DNA from: Mesaphorura yosii
Taxonomy: Eukaryota; Arthropoda; Collembola; Poduromorpha; Tullbergiidae
Reading direction: 5' to 3'
NCBI GenBank assembly: GCA_009869945.1
Contig: WIXG01000070.1
Coordinates: 186,001-250,000, forward strand
DNA length: 64,000 nucleotides
Part shown: positions 1 through 11,973 of the stretch, in pieces
Layout of the letters: each line of letters opens with the position of its first letter
How positions within the stretch are numbered: position 1 is the stretch's first letter
Made by a program: the position numbers and the translations under genes
The notes under the pieces: model-generated
The model's database searches: none
Seen by the model: only the letters and a program-made list of their open reading frames with translations
Told to the model about the DNA's origin: nothing

Positions 1-496
1 GGAAGGACTGCCACTTTGGTTACAAACACACTTGTGGTACTGCCAAACGAAGCCTACGCAGTTGGAACGAAAGGAACAATGAAGGTAAAATCTATCCTTA
101 GAGTACTCTGTATTATTATTAAACGAAAACGCAAATGATTTCAGCTTGAGGCTCCATTCTGGTGCTCCACGACCCTTGAGACTCCAAACGGAAAACTTCA
201 ATTTCCGCTCCCAAAAACCAATCCAGATGGAATGAAATTCAATTTTGGAAACAGCGTTGGCTTGTCGTTTCAATGCAACGAAGTACGAAGATGCATCAAA
301 GCAGGTACGCTTTTCTAAAACGAATTTAACTGACGAGGTCTTTTCGAGATGGAGATGATTTGACCGAGGAGTTCTAACATGCATAATTTCAGGACTGATT
401 GAGAGCCCACTTGTTTCTCATCAAGAGACCTTGGTGTTTGCTGAAATCATGGAGTCCGTTCGCAAGCAAATTGGCGTTGTTTATCCGCAAGACTAA
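1..496 (+). CDS. DHDH: Trans-1,2-dihydrobenzene-1,2-diol dehydrogenase, C-terminal part
   Basis: Three exons are visible: 1..84, 145..304 and 393..496 (stop TAA 494-496), joined in frame through GT-AG introns to give 115 residues. The 5' part of the gene lies left of the window. The product resembles the C-terminal third of the Gfo/Idh/MocA-type NADP-dependent DHDH family (about 330 residues in mammals). Matching segments are GTKGTMK, the APFWCSTTLE segment, FPLPKTNPDG, a FNFGNSVGL segment and the terminal EIMESVRKQIGVVYPQD. These belong to the C-terminal beta-sheet domain that shapes the substrate pocket and dimer surface. The family oxidises trans-dihydrodiols and some sugars in the cytosol. 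The Rossmann NADP-binding half is not in this window, so catalytic residues cannot be checked. The gene converges on the Na,K-ATPase beta gene on the opposite strand. The identification rests on remembered family sequence. Confidence 0.8.
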
Positions 497-598
497 GCCG
501 AAGATATTCAGATAGGAATTGCTTTAATTGCTTCCTTTGGCTCCAAATATTAGTGCTAGTGTAACTTGTGCTAATATAATCTATTTTTGAAAACTTCG

Positions 599-604
599 AA
601 TAAA
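599..604 (+). promoter_or_regulatory. Polyadenylation signal of the DHDH gene
   Basis: A canonical AATAAA lies 103 bp after the DHDH stop codon, on the coding strand and before the convergent neighbouring gene. Confidence 0.6.
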
Positions 605-1053
605 AATGCAGATTGTGTCACCTGAACTTCTTACAGCATAAAATTATTTTCACCGCAAGAGAGCCAATCACACTTAAAAATGGCGTGGCTTTTCCCTTCT
701 TTCACGACGAATAATCCACTTGATAGAAACAAGCTGATGCCAGCCGGCGAGTTCCATTTGTGGCTCTCGTGCCGTCTAGTACATTTAAAAGTAACAACCC
801 TACATAAATAAATATGCCACTGCAGAATATCAATGCCAAAGGTCACATATTCTATGTAGTGCGTTCCAGAGCATCGCTCTTTGATGGCATTTATCGGGTC
901 AAGACTATCAGGACTTTATGGAACATTCCTCGAACAAAGTCCAGTTGGAGACAAAAGGCATGTGCATGTGCCACGACGAAGTGCACTAAGGCGAAAATAT
1001 TGTAAACCTCCTCCTTTATTTACAAACAAGAAAATAACAATCCTCCCAATAAC

Positions 1054-1986
1054 TTAATCAATCATCAATTCAAATTCAATGGATCCTTCACCAGCTTCGA
1101 TGTTCTTGGCCCAGGCTCGGCACTTCACATTAATGACCACGTTGGCCTTTGGGTTCAAAAACTTGACGAAGACGAAGGGCGACATGTACGCATCCTGCTC
1201 GAGGTAGGGAAAGTACATGTTTGGAATAGTACCAAAGACATTATTATTGGTCGAATTGAGCCCTGGGAAGTAATAGCCAAGCGATCCGATGTTTTCCTTG
1301 TCAGCAGCGTTCGCACCCTCGCAAGTGATCCAGGTTGTGTTGAGTAGTCGTCGGTTCCGCTCGTGAGTGGACTGATTCAGCAGCTTAATGTGCTGAATCA
1401 AGCTATCTGGCATTCCACGAGCGAGTGCTTCTTCTTCGTCAGCCCCCAAATACGGTTCGGGTTCCCAGCCAACGATCTTGTTCAACTTCACAGCGACACA
1501 GGGTTGCGCTCTTCCTGAATAGCCATACCGGTTCTGTCCACTGGAACATCCTCCTAGCTGGCTGACATCGACAACGCATGGAGTATCGTGCAAGCTTTCC
1601 GGCTTGAAGTAACTCTCGCCGCATATGGTTTTATTGCCGGCCGGAGGCTTCTGGTATTCTGCGAATGCAAAAAGTTAAACAATGGTTCTGCCTGCCTGCG
1701 CGATTTGCGACTTTGACCTACGTTCAATGAATTTGTCAATCTTCTTCGCCCATTCCTCGCCGGTGGCCGGATCCGTCTGGTTAAGATAGATTAAAGAGTT
1801 CTTGTCGGGCAGCGGTTCGTATTCCAGTTGCACTCCGTTGTCGGCAAACACGAAGAAATACACTGCAGCCGCGGCTCCAGCTAGCAGGAGGAGAACGATT
1901 AGGACCAAGATTCCAATCTTGAGACCGCGGTTCCTGTTTCGCACGTCCTGAACTTCGCCTGGAGAAAAGCCACACGCTTGCTCCAT
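1054..1986 (-). CDS. ATP1B: Na+/K+-ATPase beta subunit (nervana-like), copy 1
   Basis: Two coding exons, 1722..1986 and 1054..1658, give 289 residues (donor GTAGGT, acceptor TTCGCAG, phase 1). The protein is a type II membrane glycoprotein that chaperones and modulates the catalytic alpha subunit at the plasma membrane. It has a short cytoplasmic N-terminus ending in a VRNRNRGLK segment, one hydrophobic span at about residues 24-48, and a large ectodomain. Family motifs include IDKFIE just after the membrane span, WITCEG, MYFPYLEQ and the C-terminal AKNIE segment. Candidate N-glycosylation sites are NQT, NKT, NQS and NTT. The ATG at 1986 was chosen because it is the first in-frame ATG. An upstream ATG near 2055 sits in a possible exon with a good donor, but it joins out of frame, so it may be a 5'UTR exon. 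TTTATT at 1015-1020 gives a reverse-strand AATAAA after the stop. Copy 2 follows in the same orientation. Confidence 0.9.
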
Positions 1987-3965
1987 CAATCTCTATATGA
2001 AATAGGCAATTGCATTGCCGAATTCACAATTCTTATTTTTACCTGATCTGTCCACCATCTTGTAATTTAAATATTGGTTTGAGGTAACAGAGCTTTAGTT
2101 GGAATTGGTAATTTCTGGCTCAGAAGCAGTAGTGACTCACACTCACGCTCACGACCGGTGCTTCCTATGTATATGATCACCGCACAACACGTAGAAGAAG
2201 ATGTAAAAGAGGATTCTCGGTTCTCACACCAAATGCGGAGGAGAGCAGAAAAGAAGAATTGCAAATACTTTTGCAGAAATGCCAATACAGCTAATCTTAA
2301 TTGTGGTTAATGCTAGTTCTTCTCCGGTTACAGAATTAGAACACTCTACTAGTTGCGTAACAAGAACAAGATAGACTAGAGATTAATTCTGATGAACACA
2401 ACAGCGGCAGCAAAGCAGAGCAAAAGTGTGCGCGTACGTGAAGACGGTAACGTGCAACGAATTATTTAAGGCAAATTGAGAATTTAAAATGTTCGCTTCG
2501 TTCTTGTACTAATTTCAATCTGGATACGAGTAATTATGCGCCAACACAAACAAACTCCCGAGGATTTTATGTTAAACAGACATTTCGTATTCAGCTGTTT
2601 ACTCAAACGGATACTTGCCAAACGGAGCCAGAAGCTATTCTATCAGCCAGAAATCGTCACTAACGCTATGCTAAACTTGACTCGACTTGGCGTCTGTACC
2701 TACGCAACGCTTCTGAAATGAAATCTTCCGTTGCCCAAGCCCAGTCCAAGCGCAGATAACACGTAACATGTACAAGCACAACAATACGTCAACGCAACAA
2801 TGTATCGCAGTGCAATGTAAAATGCAACAATGGAGAACCTGCTTGCCAACTGCCAACGCCGACTCATGGAGCTGAGAACATGAACAGCGAACGCACTTTG
2901 AGCTGCTTCCATAACCATAACTTCATCTTGTTGCGGTGCGGATGCCACGGGTTATTTTTAATGTTAAAAAAGTGTATAAAGTGAAGTAAAACGCACGGAC
3001 AGCAGGAGATTGGCCGCGCTCGTAACTCTGACTCGAACTCGTAATGTTATAATGGGAATGGTGTATTACAAGATTTTCAAGGTTAAGTCTGACATTCCCA
3101 TTCTCGCTCATTATATTCCCACATTTTTTGTGTGCCTACTCAGAGTACTTTAATGCCTGCATAAAAGACTTGAAAGATCATGATGGTGGTGGTGGCAAAT
3201 GGTTGCTAGTTGTTGAATATTCCCTGAAGCCTCCGCTGAACCATAATTTTATTATACATCGCACACCTTTCAATTTCTGGTTCATTCTGTCATGATGAAA
3301 TGAAAGATTCTGCTTCTCACTTTTATTCGCTAAGCTGCCAACGTGGCGCAACGCATTACTCAGCAAAACCTGAGCCTGCGCCTGAGTTAAAGTGCTGCTG
3401 TTTGAACAATCAGCCCAATGTGATTTCCTTAATTCATACTCACGCCATACCACTTCGAGCAGTACGCCGTACGTGTACGTATTTACGCATCACTTGCCTC
3501 GCCCGTGCTGCTGTTGGTTGCATTAAATCCGCGACTTAATTGTGCATGCATGCTCTGACTCCAAAATGTCGGTTTCGGCTTCGCGTGTGATAAATCAGCA
3601 ACCGCTACTTTGTAAACACGTTTTCACCTTCAGCGTACTTATACGGAGAATCAGCATAGTGGTTAAAGATTATAATTCAATTTCATTGCCAAAATGCCGA
3701 GAAAATGAGAGGCGATTGAGGCTGAATTCTTTTGCATTTGGAACAAAACTCCTGGAATCGTAGCAAGACAGAAAACTGAAAGCAATTTTCTTGAGATGTC
3801 ATAAAAATATCATTGTGGTTTAATATTCGTATTCGTAAACGCATAAATTAATGAAACACAGTTAAGTTGCACAGATTCAATGGTTGTTGTACTATACCTC
3901 AGTGAGTAGCAAAACATCAGTAATTCGTGCTAAGATTAAGCGATGAGGATTAGTTAGCTTTGGTT
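1987..3965. other. Intergenic, upstream of Na,K-ATPase beta copy 1
   Basis: About 2 kb separates the two beta-subunit genes. Apart from the possible 5'UTR exon of copy 1 near 2044-2060 on the minus strand, only short frames without domains or splice context were seen. It should hold the copy 1 promoter and the copy 2 3'UTR. No tRNA or mobile element was recognised. Confidence 0.5.
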
Positions 3966-5016
3966 CTAGTCTATGAGTAGCTGAAACGTTACGGCTCCGT
4001 CTTCCGGGTCAATATTTTTCGCCCAGGCCTGGCACTTGACGGTGATGACCACATTTCGGTTTGGAGTCAGAAACTTGACGAATAAAAACGGTTCCATGTA
4101 GCCTTCTTGCTCCAAATACGGAAAGTACATGTATGGAATGCCGGTGTATCGTGGAACCGGAGCGTGAAAAAAGCCTGGATTGAAGTAGTTTAGGACGCCA
4201 ATGTTCTCCTTGTCCACGTCCTTTTCCCCTTCGCAAGTGATCCAAGTCGTGTTCAGCATTCGTTTGCTGAGTGGAGTCCCCGTGCTGTTCAGCCTTTTTA
4301 TGTGATGCGCCAAGTCAACTGGCATCGTACTGTTCTCGACGTCGTTGATGTCCAAGAACGGTTCGGGTTTAAAGTTAACCAGCTTGTTGAGTTTCAAAAT
4401 CACGCACGGTGTCGCGCGTCCCTCGATGTATCCGTACCGGCTATTTAGACTGGAACAGTCTGCCAAGTGGCTCACATCAACGTAGCACGGATACTTTCCA
4501 GAGCCGTCGGGCTTGAGGTAGTCACTGCTACAGCGAACTCTCGTAAAGTTTTCGCCCAACCTCCTGTAGTCTACAAGGAGGCAGCACAACAACGGGTTAG
4601 AATAGCCTGCGAATTTTGCACTGCCAGAGACGGAGACTGAAAAAATAATTTGTCAATTTACCTTCCAAGAATTTGTCAATTTTCGTGGCCCACTTTTCAC
4701 CGTCGGCGGAATCATATTGTTTGTACGATATCAAATCTCCCCGGCTTGGCTGCGGGTAGTATTCGAGATGTGGATAGTTGTCGTTATCATGGAACACAAA
4801 AAAGTAGACTGCAACTGCAATTGCGAGTACGAGGAGCAGTATCAACACTACCCCGGCGGCTATCTTCAGGCCTCGGTTCCTGGCTCTGATGTCCCGTACT
4901 TCACCTGTGCCATTAAACTCGGAGTGAGATTTGGCCGACACGTCGTAGGAAGTTTTGGTCGAATTTTGGAATAAATTGCTACCTTTCCCTCCGTCTTCCA
5001 TGGCTACTTGCTGCAT
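3966..5016 (-). CDS. ATP1B: Na+/K+-ATPase beta subunit (nervana-like), copy 2
   Basis: Two exons, 4662..5016 and 3966..4570, give 319 residues (phase 1 intron, donor GTAAAT, acceptor TTGTAG). The second exon is exactly 605 nt, as in copy 1, so the pair arose by tandem duplication. The cytoplasmic N-terminus is longer than in copy 1 (about 30 extra residues) and includes an SNLFQNSTKTSYDV segment. Next come VRDIRARNRGLK, a membrane span at about residues 54-78, IDKFLE, WITCEG, MYFPYLEQ and a C-terminal AKNID segment. N-glycosylation motifs NFT, two NST and NTT lie in the ectodomain. The protein would pair with the alpha subunit at the cell surface, and the two copies could be tissue-specific isoforms like Drosophila nrv1 and nrv2. 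The start at 5016 is the first in-frame ATG; an ATG at 5001 is an alternative. The reading frame stays open for some codons upstream, so an extra 5' exon is possible. Confidence 0.9.
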
Positions 5017-6253
5017 CGTCTTGAACCCGTCTGGAGCTCTGTTTATGATTTCTTCCAGTTTAAGTCAAGCAATGGTCAAACCCCAAAGTGAACTACTCAC
5101 ATCAGCAACTCGCGCTCCACTATTAAAGCCGTGCTCGACTTCCTGCTGCAACGAAGATCTTGGACGACTGACTCACTCTCGGAAATATTTGATTCATGCG
5201 TGGCTCACTTAATTAAAATACAAATAGCAAAAGCAATACAAACGGGGTAGCTTGCGAATTGCGAAATGTCTACGAATAAAAGAGTGATGTCTCACAAGTC
5301 AAGTCACAAGTACGTCACATCTTTCAGCAGGAGTGACCAATAAATGTGGAGATGAACTCACTCGATGAGTAGTGCAAAGTGTCACGACTTGAATCACCAT
5401 TCCCAATTCCCATTACACACTTTTGCCTGTTCGCCTGTTGTGTGCTTTCGCATTGTGTTGTGGTTACTAAGCGCTAAGCACCTTGATTGTAATGCATGAG
5501 TTACGTAATTGCCTGCTGCCAACAACAGCAACAATGGTTCTTACAACTCAAGTGGTGTGCGACATGGCCAACAGAACAAGAACAAGGCAGAGGAAAGGAA
5601 AGGGTTGCTCGTTGCTCCATGCTAGCCAGATGCCAGCGACTGCAGCGTTCAGCGCGCAGCGTTTGTTCAGGTTGGGGCTACAAAAAAGGAGACGATGATG
5701 GGAGAAGTGAACTGAGTTTTTTAATTCTCATTCTCAAGGTCACGTGCATTAGCGTTAGCGTGTATGTTTCCACTTCCACTGCTTAATGTTCAGTGTTCAA
5801 CAGCTCAGCCGTGGCAAGTTCATACCCATGACGATGACACCCTCCAGCCGTAATCGAACCACAATGACATGACACGCCTGCCTGCAATAAGAGCCTGTGT
5901 AGGACAAGTACAAGTACGGGAAGATGAGTTTCATATAAAATATTGTATTGGAACAAAATTGCGTCAAAACACAACATAAACACAACACATCGCCCGACGA
6001 TATAACATTTCATTAGTCATGGAGTCATGGTAAGTAGCAGAATAAGTAAAAAAAAAAGTCTCTCTGGCTCGGTCCTGGCTCCAGAGTCAGGCAAAGGCAG
6101 GCATAAATTCAAAGCGTAGACAGTTCTTTTCGTTTCGTAATAGTAATGGCAATACTCAGAAGTGGACGTCGGAAAGATGAGTCGTTCTTATCAATAGATG
6201 TAACATTAGCTAAAGACTTGAAGGCAGGACTTCACATAACAGGCCACGAGTCA
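5017..6253. other. Intergenic between Na,K-ATPase beta copy 2 and SSUH2
   Basis: About 1.2 kb with no convincing coding sequence. It must hold the promoter and any 5' exon of the beta-subunit gene and the 3'UTR of the SSUH2 gene. Short frames here lack splice context and family similarity. Confidence 0.5.
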
Positions 6254-7922
6254 TTACAGGATTGTGCAACCACAACAGTTGCACTTGTTTGGATAATCCG
6301 GAAAATACACGTCGCAGTTGTCGCCGAGTACGTGGAAAATGCCCGATTTTTCCTTCCATTTGTAGTGGACTTCAGCAATGCGAATAATGTCCACAGAATG
6401 TTTCTAGAAGGAATGGCATGTAGAGTTAGATGCACCATATTTCAGTAAATACTTTGGGAATCATTTACCTGTTCGAGAATAATCATTTGCGACGTGTAAG
6501 CTCGTCCGTGCTTTCCAATCAGCTCCTGCGACGCTTTCGTAATCGCTGGGTCGGGAAAATCAGTGAATGGAGCGACCATTTTGTGCTGCTCGGAGACGGC
6601 GCGATTTCCCGACGCCTTGCTTATGAGGTCATCTGGAATTTCTGTCTTGTCACTTATGAACTCGTCACTATAATTTTTCCTGCCATGCAAAAAGTCAGTG
6701 AAGAATTGATTTAACTATTCAAGCTAGTAACAGCTGTAAGTACAGAACAAGAACAACATACAAATTCTTACCAGGTAGCAATCAGTTGTAAGTACATGAA
6801 GAGCTGTCCACGTCCATTGCAGTCCCTGCACTTGATCCAACCTTGGGAATGGCACCTCGTGCACCTGGACAGCGAAAACTAACATTTATTGTCATTCACT
6901 ATTGCACTGACCTCCAAAGTTTAAACTTACATTCTGCGCCCGGCTCCACCGCACGAAGTACAATTCTCGCCATTAGCACGTCTGCCGGATCCACGACAAA
7001 AATTGCAGATTTCCTTTGAAGTAAATACAAGACACATTTAACGCAAACACTTCTCAATTTGACAACTTGAATTGTCTAAGAAGTCTCACCATTCCCATTC
7101 CATGACAAAGATTGCATCGCACGTTTCCAGCTCCATTGCAGTGGTGGCACTGCCTGGTGTATGACGTGTTCGGAATGCGGAACTTTTTCACCTGCTCCTT
7201 GAAGGATGAGTCAGGGTAGATTCTGATGTCCCAGGGACCAGGGACAATTCCTGTTCCAGGAGGACCCTCAAGAGCTTGATTCGTGTACGGCTCCGATTCC
7301 CAAACTGTCTCACGTTGTTCAGTGAAACTTACAAGATTGTACTGCGATAATAAATCACACCTCTGTCACACCGTGCTTTCATTGATCAGCTTTCTTTTGT
7401 ACCATAAACAAGTCTTACCTTGAACGCACTTTGCATTTCAATGCTTTGCACTTTCAGTGGCGCAGGCTTGCCGTAGCAGCACTTCTTGTCCGCGAATTCT
7501 GTCACAGCCGCCATCACTTCTTCTTCGTTGACCTGTTTAATGGGAGGAATTGCTCGCTCGTATTTCGGAGGCTCGTCAGGTTTGTCGAAGTATGGATTTG
7601 TCGGCGGCTGAATACCTGAACAATGCGCATCAAAGTCAATGGAAAGACGGGAAGGAGCGTAATGCGTTAAAAGCTTACTTGGTGTGAATCCAGAATCCAC
7701 GAATCCTGGCAGACTGATGAAACCAGGCTGAGTATTAGGTGCAGCAGGAGGATACGGAGCCGCGCCAGCACCAAATTGCTGACCAGGGCCGGTTGGATAC
7801 CCTGGACTTGGGAAACCCCCAGATCCCTGTGGCGGATAAGGTGCCGCCGATGGAGCAGGGTACCCGGGAGCACTCGCAGGATAGCCGTCTCCGCCGAATT
7901 GTGGAGCACTTGATGAACTCAT
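6254..7922 (-). CDS. SSUH2: Protein SSUH2 homologue
   Basis: Seven exons splice in frame to 409 residues: 7679..7922, 7419..7615, 7090..7341, 6931..7013, 6772..6864, 6469..6679 and 6254..6403. Residues 1-75 are rich in Pro, Gly, Tyr and Ala with repeated GYP units, so probably disordered. A conserved block follows with ADKKCCYG (C127, C128), then FTEQRETVWESEPYTNQ. Between residues 212 and 274 there are six CxxC pairs (212/215, 223/226, 234/237, 249/252, 260/263, 271/274), several followed by GxG, like a DnaJ-type zinc-binding domain. The C-terminus ends in a second cysteine cluster, NKCNCCGCTIL, typical of SSUH2. The vertebrate gene is linked to tooth development, but its biochemical role is poorly known; a chaperone-like role is only inferred from the zinc-ribbon pattern. 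The ATG at 7922 is the only good start. The gene is divergent from the chitin-binding gene downstream. Confidence 0.88.
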
Positions 7923-10244
7923 TTTACTTTAATTTAGAACAGAGCAGAATGTGTTCACTTGTTCCTTTTCGATATATAGAAGAAATGAAGCTCATTTAGT
8001 TAGAAATTATCACTCCAAAACAAATAGAATGGCTCAATGCACACAACGTTACGATTACGACGAATTTATCTATAGTGCGTTTCAGGTCATAGCCTAATTA
8101 GTTCCAGTTGGACCGATTGATTAGCTCTGCTACTTTGCATAGCTTGCACTGAACGTTATCGGTGTTATTCTCGCTTTCTGCTCACGACAGAATGAAACGC
8201 GACCTTGGAATCAAATATTCCTGTTATGAAAAACAGATATACAACAAATGTAGTCCATTGCTAGATTTTTTGTATGCCGATGCATTTGCTGGACTTTCAA
8301 CACGCACATATACTAGCATTAATAACTATTAAACGGTATGAGTTATGAGTTCTGTTATAAAATTGGTCATCGGTGATCTTTTGTGGAGTTTAGAATCAGA
8401 AGACAGATGTGTGTATGAATGCAAGTTAGCAAACCAGAACAACAAAAATATGTACAGGATTGTGTTTTGCAGATTTTCGTGACCCGCTGCACAATCTAGC
8501 GAATTCATGCAGTTTCAGTTTGTAGATTGCAGCTTGTTCTGTTCATAAAATGGCATGTGTTATTACTCAGACTAGAATCCGAGCATGCGTACGACTTTCG
8601 GCTTTATGTTGAGCCGAGCTACTCCTACTTCCGCCTGGACTTGTAATCTTGAATTTGCACACAAGTTTTGCACATGCCATGTAAATGTTTGGACATGCGT
8701 ACATTCAGCATTTCACCGAATTTCTATTCTTTTAATCTTTGTTCTTCTTCGTATAAATCGCCTTCGCTTGTTCTGCTAAAGGTTAACTGCCTCTCGCTCG
8801 TACGAATTGAATGCCCTTTCTCCACCTTGTTCACGATGAGATAACTTGCGTCATGCCTGCCCAATGTCAATGGTCATACGAGTGCCGGAGAGCCCAACAA
8901 GAATTTCAGTGACAAGTGTTATATTGGCAAGACTCTGAGAGGGTGTTGCTTTAATGGCATTTATGGATATAGAAATTTATTATGGCGCCATTACAATGCG
9001 ATTGAGATAACAAACTACCTAAATTACAAGAAAATAGCAATTAGTATAGTAGTTTAAATTATGCTGATGGTGAATTCGATCCAGCTCCAATTCAAAGCAA
9101 TGACCACATCAATTACCACCTGCCAAAGTACCGAGCAAGCGAAGCGAAGGACAAAGGAGACATAAATCTCTCGCTTCAATCAACAATTGCGACTTCTTGC
9201 CTTGTTTTTCACACAAGACATGACTATTGTCCATGTCGGCTTGCGAAGAAGTAAGAGTCAAATTGTCTTATCTCGTGCCTGGTAAACGACCTGCCTTGAA
9301 CGTAGGAAGATTGAGACGATACAATCATCCCAATTACTTTTGAGACGTCTGAAAACAGTGTCAGCAAAAGTTAAAGCTTTCACTGTCACTCTATCTTTGA
9401 TGGAACGTGAATTACGATCATGCATTTGCATTGTGATGTGACATTGATCTTGAAATGCTCAAGTTCATTAAGTCAATTACCTCAAGCGACTCAAGATTTT
9501 GATTTTGCTACGGTCGAATGCGGATTGCATCAGTCAATGAATACGGGCAGCAGAAATTAAGTTAATCATGGGCACATTTTGGCATTTCAATTTGTCAATT
9601 TGCGCATTGCACCGCGTGGATGCCAAATGCTGCTGCACTTCCAAGTGACTCGGTCTGAATTTTAATGGAGGTTTGACGGCTTCGATGCACATTCTGCATG
9701 TGCATTTGCTTTGTATTCTTGCAACGTCACCACTACTGACTTGATTCGTACTCGGATTGGAAATCCTGCCCTGCTGTGATCATGCTTCGCTGATCGGCTG
9801 TCGCTCAATGTGGTTTTGTCTGGGCCGGTCTTTTCCAAATGGTGTATTTATTTATGCAAATTACGTCGACGCCGAGCGAGCACCGAACTGAACCTGAATT
9901 GAATAGAAAGCAAACCTGATTTCATTTCTTTTCAGCCTTGCTTGTTCACGACACAAATCCCATAAAAAATAGAAAAAATGTTAACCCCTTCGGAGTCAAG
10001 AGTCTGGACCCTGTCATCTTGAGAATGCGACTTTTTCTGACGTTCTATATCTTTCATTGTCCATTACAATTATCAACTATTGTTCACTTTTGCGTTTTAT
10101 ATCTTCTAACTGTCATTTTATGCGGTGCTCAGTCTTTAAAACCGGCGGTGAGTATCCAGTTTCAAGTTAGTGTCGAGTTGGCGTTGATTGCGGACAGATC
10201 GAAAGACTGAACACCGAGAGCAATCTCAGGATTTGCGATACATA
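7923..10244. other. Intergenic between divergent SSUH2 and chitin-binding genes
   Basis: About 2.3 kb shared upstream of two divergently transcribed genes, so both promoters should lie here. No exon chain could be built. A 90-codon plus-strand frame at 9938-10210 has no splice context or recognisable similarity and was not called. Confidence 0.5.
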
Positions 10245-11317
10245 ATGGGTAAGGTTTGAACTCGAGATTCAGACATCAGTGTATCGTAATCTCGTCTCAC
10301 TTCGCTTTGATTGTAGGTGTACTTCCAGTTATCGGGGTCTTAACTGCCCTGGTGGCCCTTTCCTCAGGCTACACCTACAATCAGTATCAATGGGACCAGA
10401 ATTACAACAATGACTACAACGACTACAACTATGGTCCTTCCAGATGTTAGACTCTCCGGCAGCATGTTATTCATCAGCGTTACTGTGTTACTGATGGTTG
10501 GGAATTTTATTTTACAGATCAAGCTCGAACTCTCCGGGATGGACAGGAATGCACTGAGGAAGGCTTCTTCCGTGACTCTGAGGACTGCCAGAAATTCTAC
10601 CGATGCGCCATGCTGCCGTCCGCAATTGGAAACAAGATTACGCGATACGAGTTCCGTTGTCCAGGCGGAACCGTCTTCGACGAGCAAATCGCAACTTGCA
10701 ATTACGCAAGCCAGATGCAAAATCCGCCACAAAACTGCAGGGCTGAAAATCCACCTCCTGCTCAACAAGTACCGCAAGTTCCAGGCATTCCAGGACAGGG
10801 CAGCAGTGGCGGAGATGGGTCTCAGCAGCAGCCGGGCAGCAATCAGCAGTTTCCGCAATTGCCACCAAACCAGCAGCAGCCTCAGGTACCCGGAGGAGTT
10901 CAGCAGCCATCAAATCCTGGCGGCAATCAGCAGTTTCCTCAAGTGCCATCAAATCCTCAAGGACAACAACCGCAGGTGCCATCAAATCCACAGGGACAAC
11001 AACCCCAGGTGCCCGGAGTTCAGCAGCCATCGAACCCACAACAGCCGTCCTTTCCAAGCGTTCAGCAACCTGAAAACCAAGGCACAGGATCCGGAGGCAA
11101 CCAACAACAGCCAGGTTCTCAGTCTCAGGTTCCAAATTTTCCAATCAATCAGCCAAGTGGCGGAAACCAGCAAATTCCTGGAGGATTTCCGAACCAACCC
11201 GGTCAACAGCAGCCTCAACAGCTACAGGTTTTCTTGCTGCCGAACTCTGGGCGTCAATGGTACTACCCACAATACTCTCAGCAAAATCGTCCGCCAATTT
11301 CATTTGGCTTGTTGTAA
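10245..11317 (+). CDS. Secreted peritrophin-A (CBM14) chitin-binding protein with Gln/Pro-rich tail
   Basis: Three exons, 10245..10248, 10317..10445 and 10518..11317, give 310 residues. The first coding exon is only ATG+G. The N-terminus (MGVLPVIGVLTALVALSSG) is a signal peptide, followed by a short Tyr/Asn-rich stretch. One type-2 chitin-binding domain spans about residues 56-118, with six cysteines at 56, 68, 74, 92, 105 and 118 and the family pattern of aromatic residues (EGFFRD, CQKFYRC, YEFRCPGG, VFDEQIATC). Residues 119-310 are low-complexity Gln, Pro, Gly and Asn, including a tandem 11-residue repeat. Such proteins sit in cuticle or peritrophic matrix; one domain binds chitin and the extended tail may be structural or cross-linked. 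The exon 2 donor at 10446 (GTTAGA) is preferred; an alternative at 10434 is also in phase. Frames covering the tail on other strands are low-complexity shadows. Confidence 0.85.
10943..11008 (+). repeat. Tandem 33-bp repeat in the chitin-binding protein tail
   Basis: Two adjacent 33-nt units (10943-10975 and 10976-11008) each encode VPSNPQGQQPQ. They differ only at a few mostly synonymous positions, so unit number may be variable between alleles. Confidence 0.85.
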
Positions 11318-11394
11318 AGTAAAGTTGAAAGAAGAATCAATCTTTGGTATGCAAAATAGAAGAGTCTCAGCTCTTACACTTGTTTAAGACAGTT

Positions 11395-11400
11395 AATAAA
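11395..11400 (+). promoter_or_regulatory. Polyadenylation signal of the chitin-binding gene
   Basis: AATAAA lies 78 bp after the stop codon on the coding strand. Confidence 0.65.
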
Positions 11401-11973
11401 GAGAAATTCTGATCCAGTAAACTGGCATTAATTACACGATGATAAAACGTGAACCAACCAAAATTCACAAGTATGAGATGAACTAGGCTCCATTGCTATT
11501 CTCTGAGAGAAAGTATGAGATCATCAGCTTACGTGAATTGAATGACAGACTGACAGACACCCGAGAAAAGCGTGGCAATTTGAGATTGGATTGGATTCTG
11601 TAATGAGATGATACAAAGTTTCAGTCATTTCGTAACTGTCTGACGGACGGTTTGGACTTGAAATGAGAATTTGGACCGGCGGATCTCGTCTCTAAAAATA
11701 GATTGCTTTATTTTTAGATTTGTGTCTGTAGCTCAGCAATTACATCCACGTCGGATAGACTCTAAATGATCTAGTCGCAGTCCTACATATCATCGGCTTT
11801 GAATTTCATACTCAGGATACTCAGGAATTAGGATACATCTTAAGATCGTACGTGTTACGCTTCAAATTGAAGTCCCGTGAAGTTAGTTAGGTGCCGTGAG
11901 GTGCGACGTGTGAGGTTAATTAAGGATTTCTCATTATTGTACTTTAATTGGTTGTTCACAACTGTAGTTCAAA
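11401..11973. other. Intergenic, upstream of the TRIC gene
   Basis: About 570 bp between two plus-strand genes. It should hold the TRIC promoter and 5'UTR. No coding or structural feature was recognised. Confidence 0.5.

Noticed and set aside
9938-10210. 90-codon plus-strand frame upstream of the chitin-binding gene
   Set aside because: No signal of splicing, no recognisable domain, and it lies in AT-rich promoter sequence; probably a chance frame.
10364-11144. Long minus-strand and alternative plus-strand frames over the Gln/Pro-rich region
   Set aside because: Shadows of a low-complexity CAG/CAA/CCA-rich coding exon; the six-cysteine domain and signal peptide fix the true frame.
11725-11760. 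tRNA-like tgtagctcagc motif
   Set aside because: Resembles a D-arm but no T-arm or acceptor stem pairing at the right distance.
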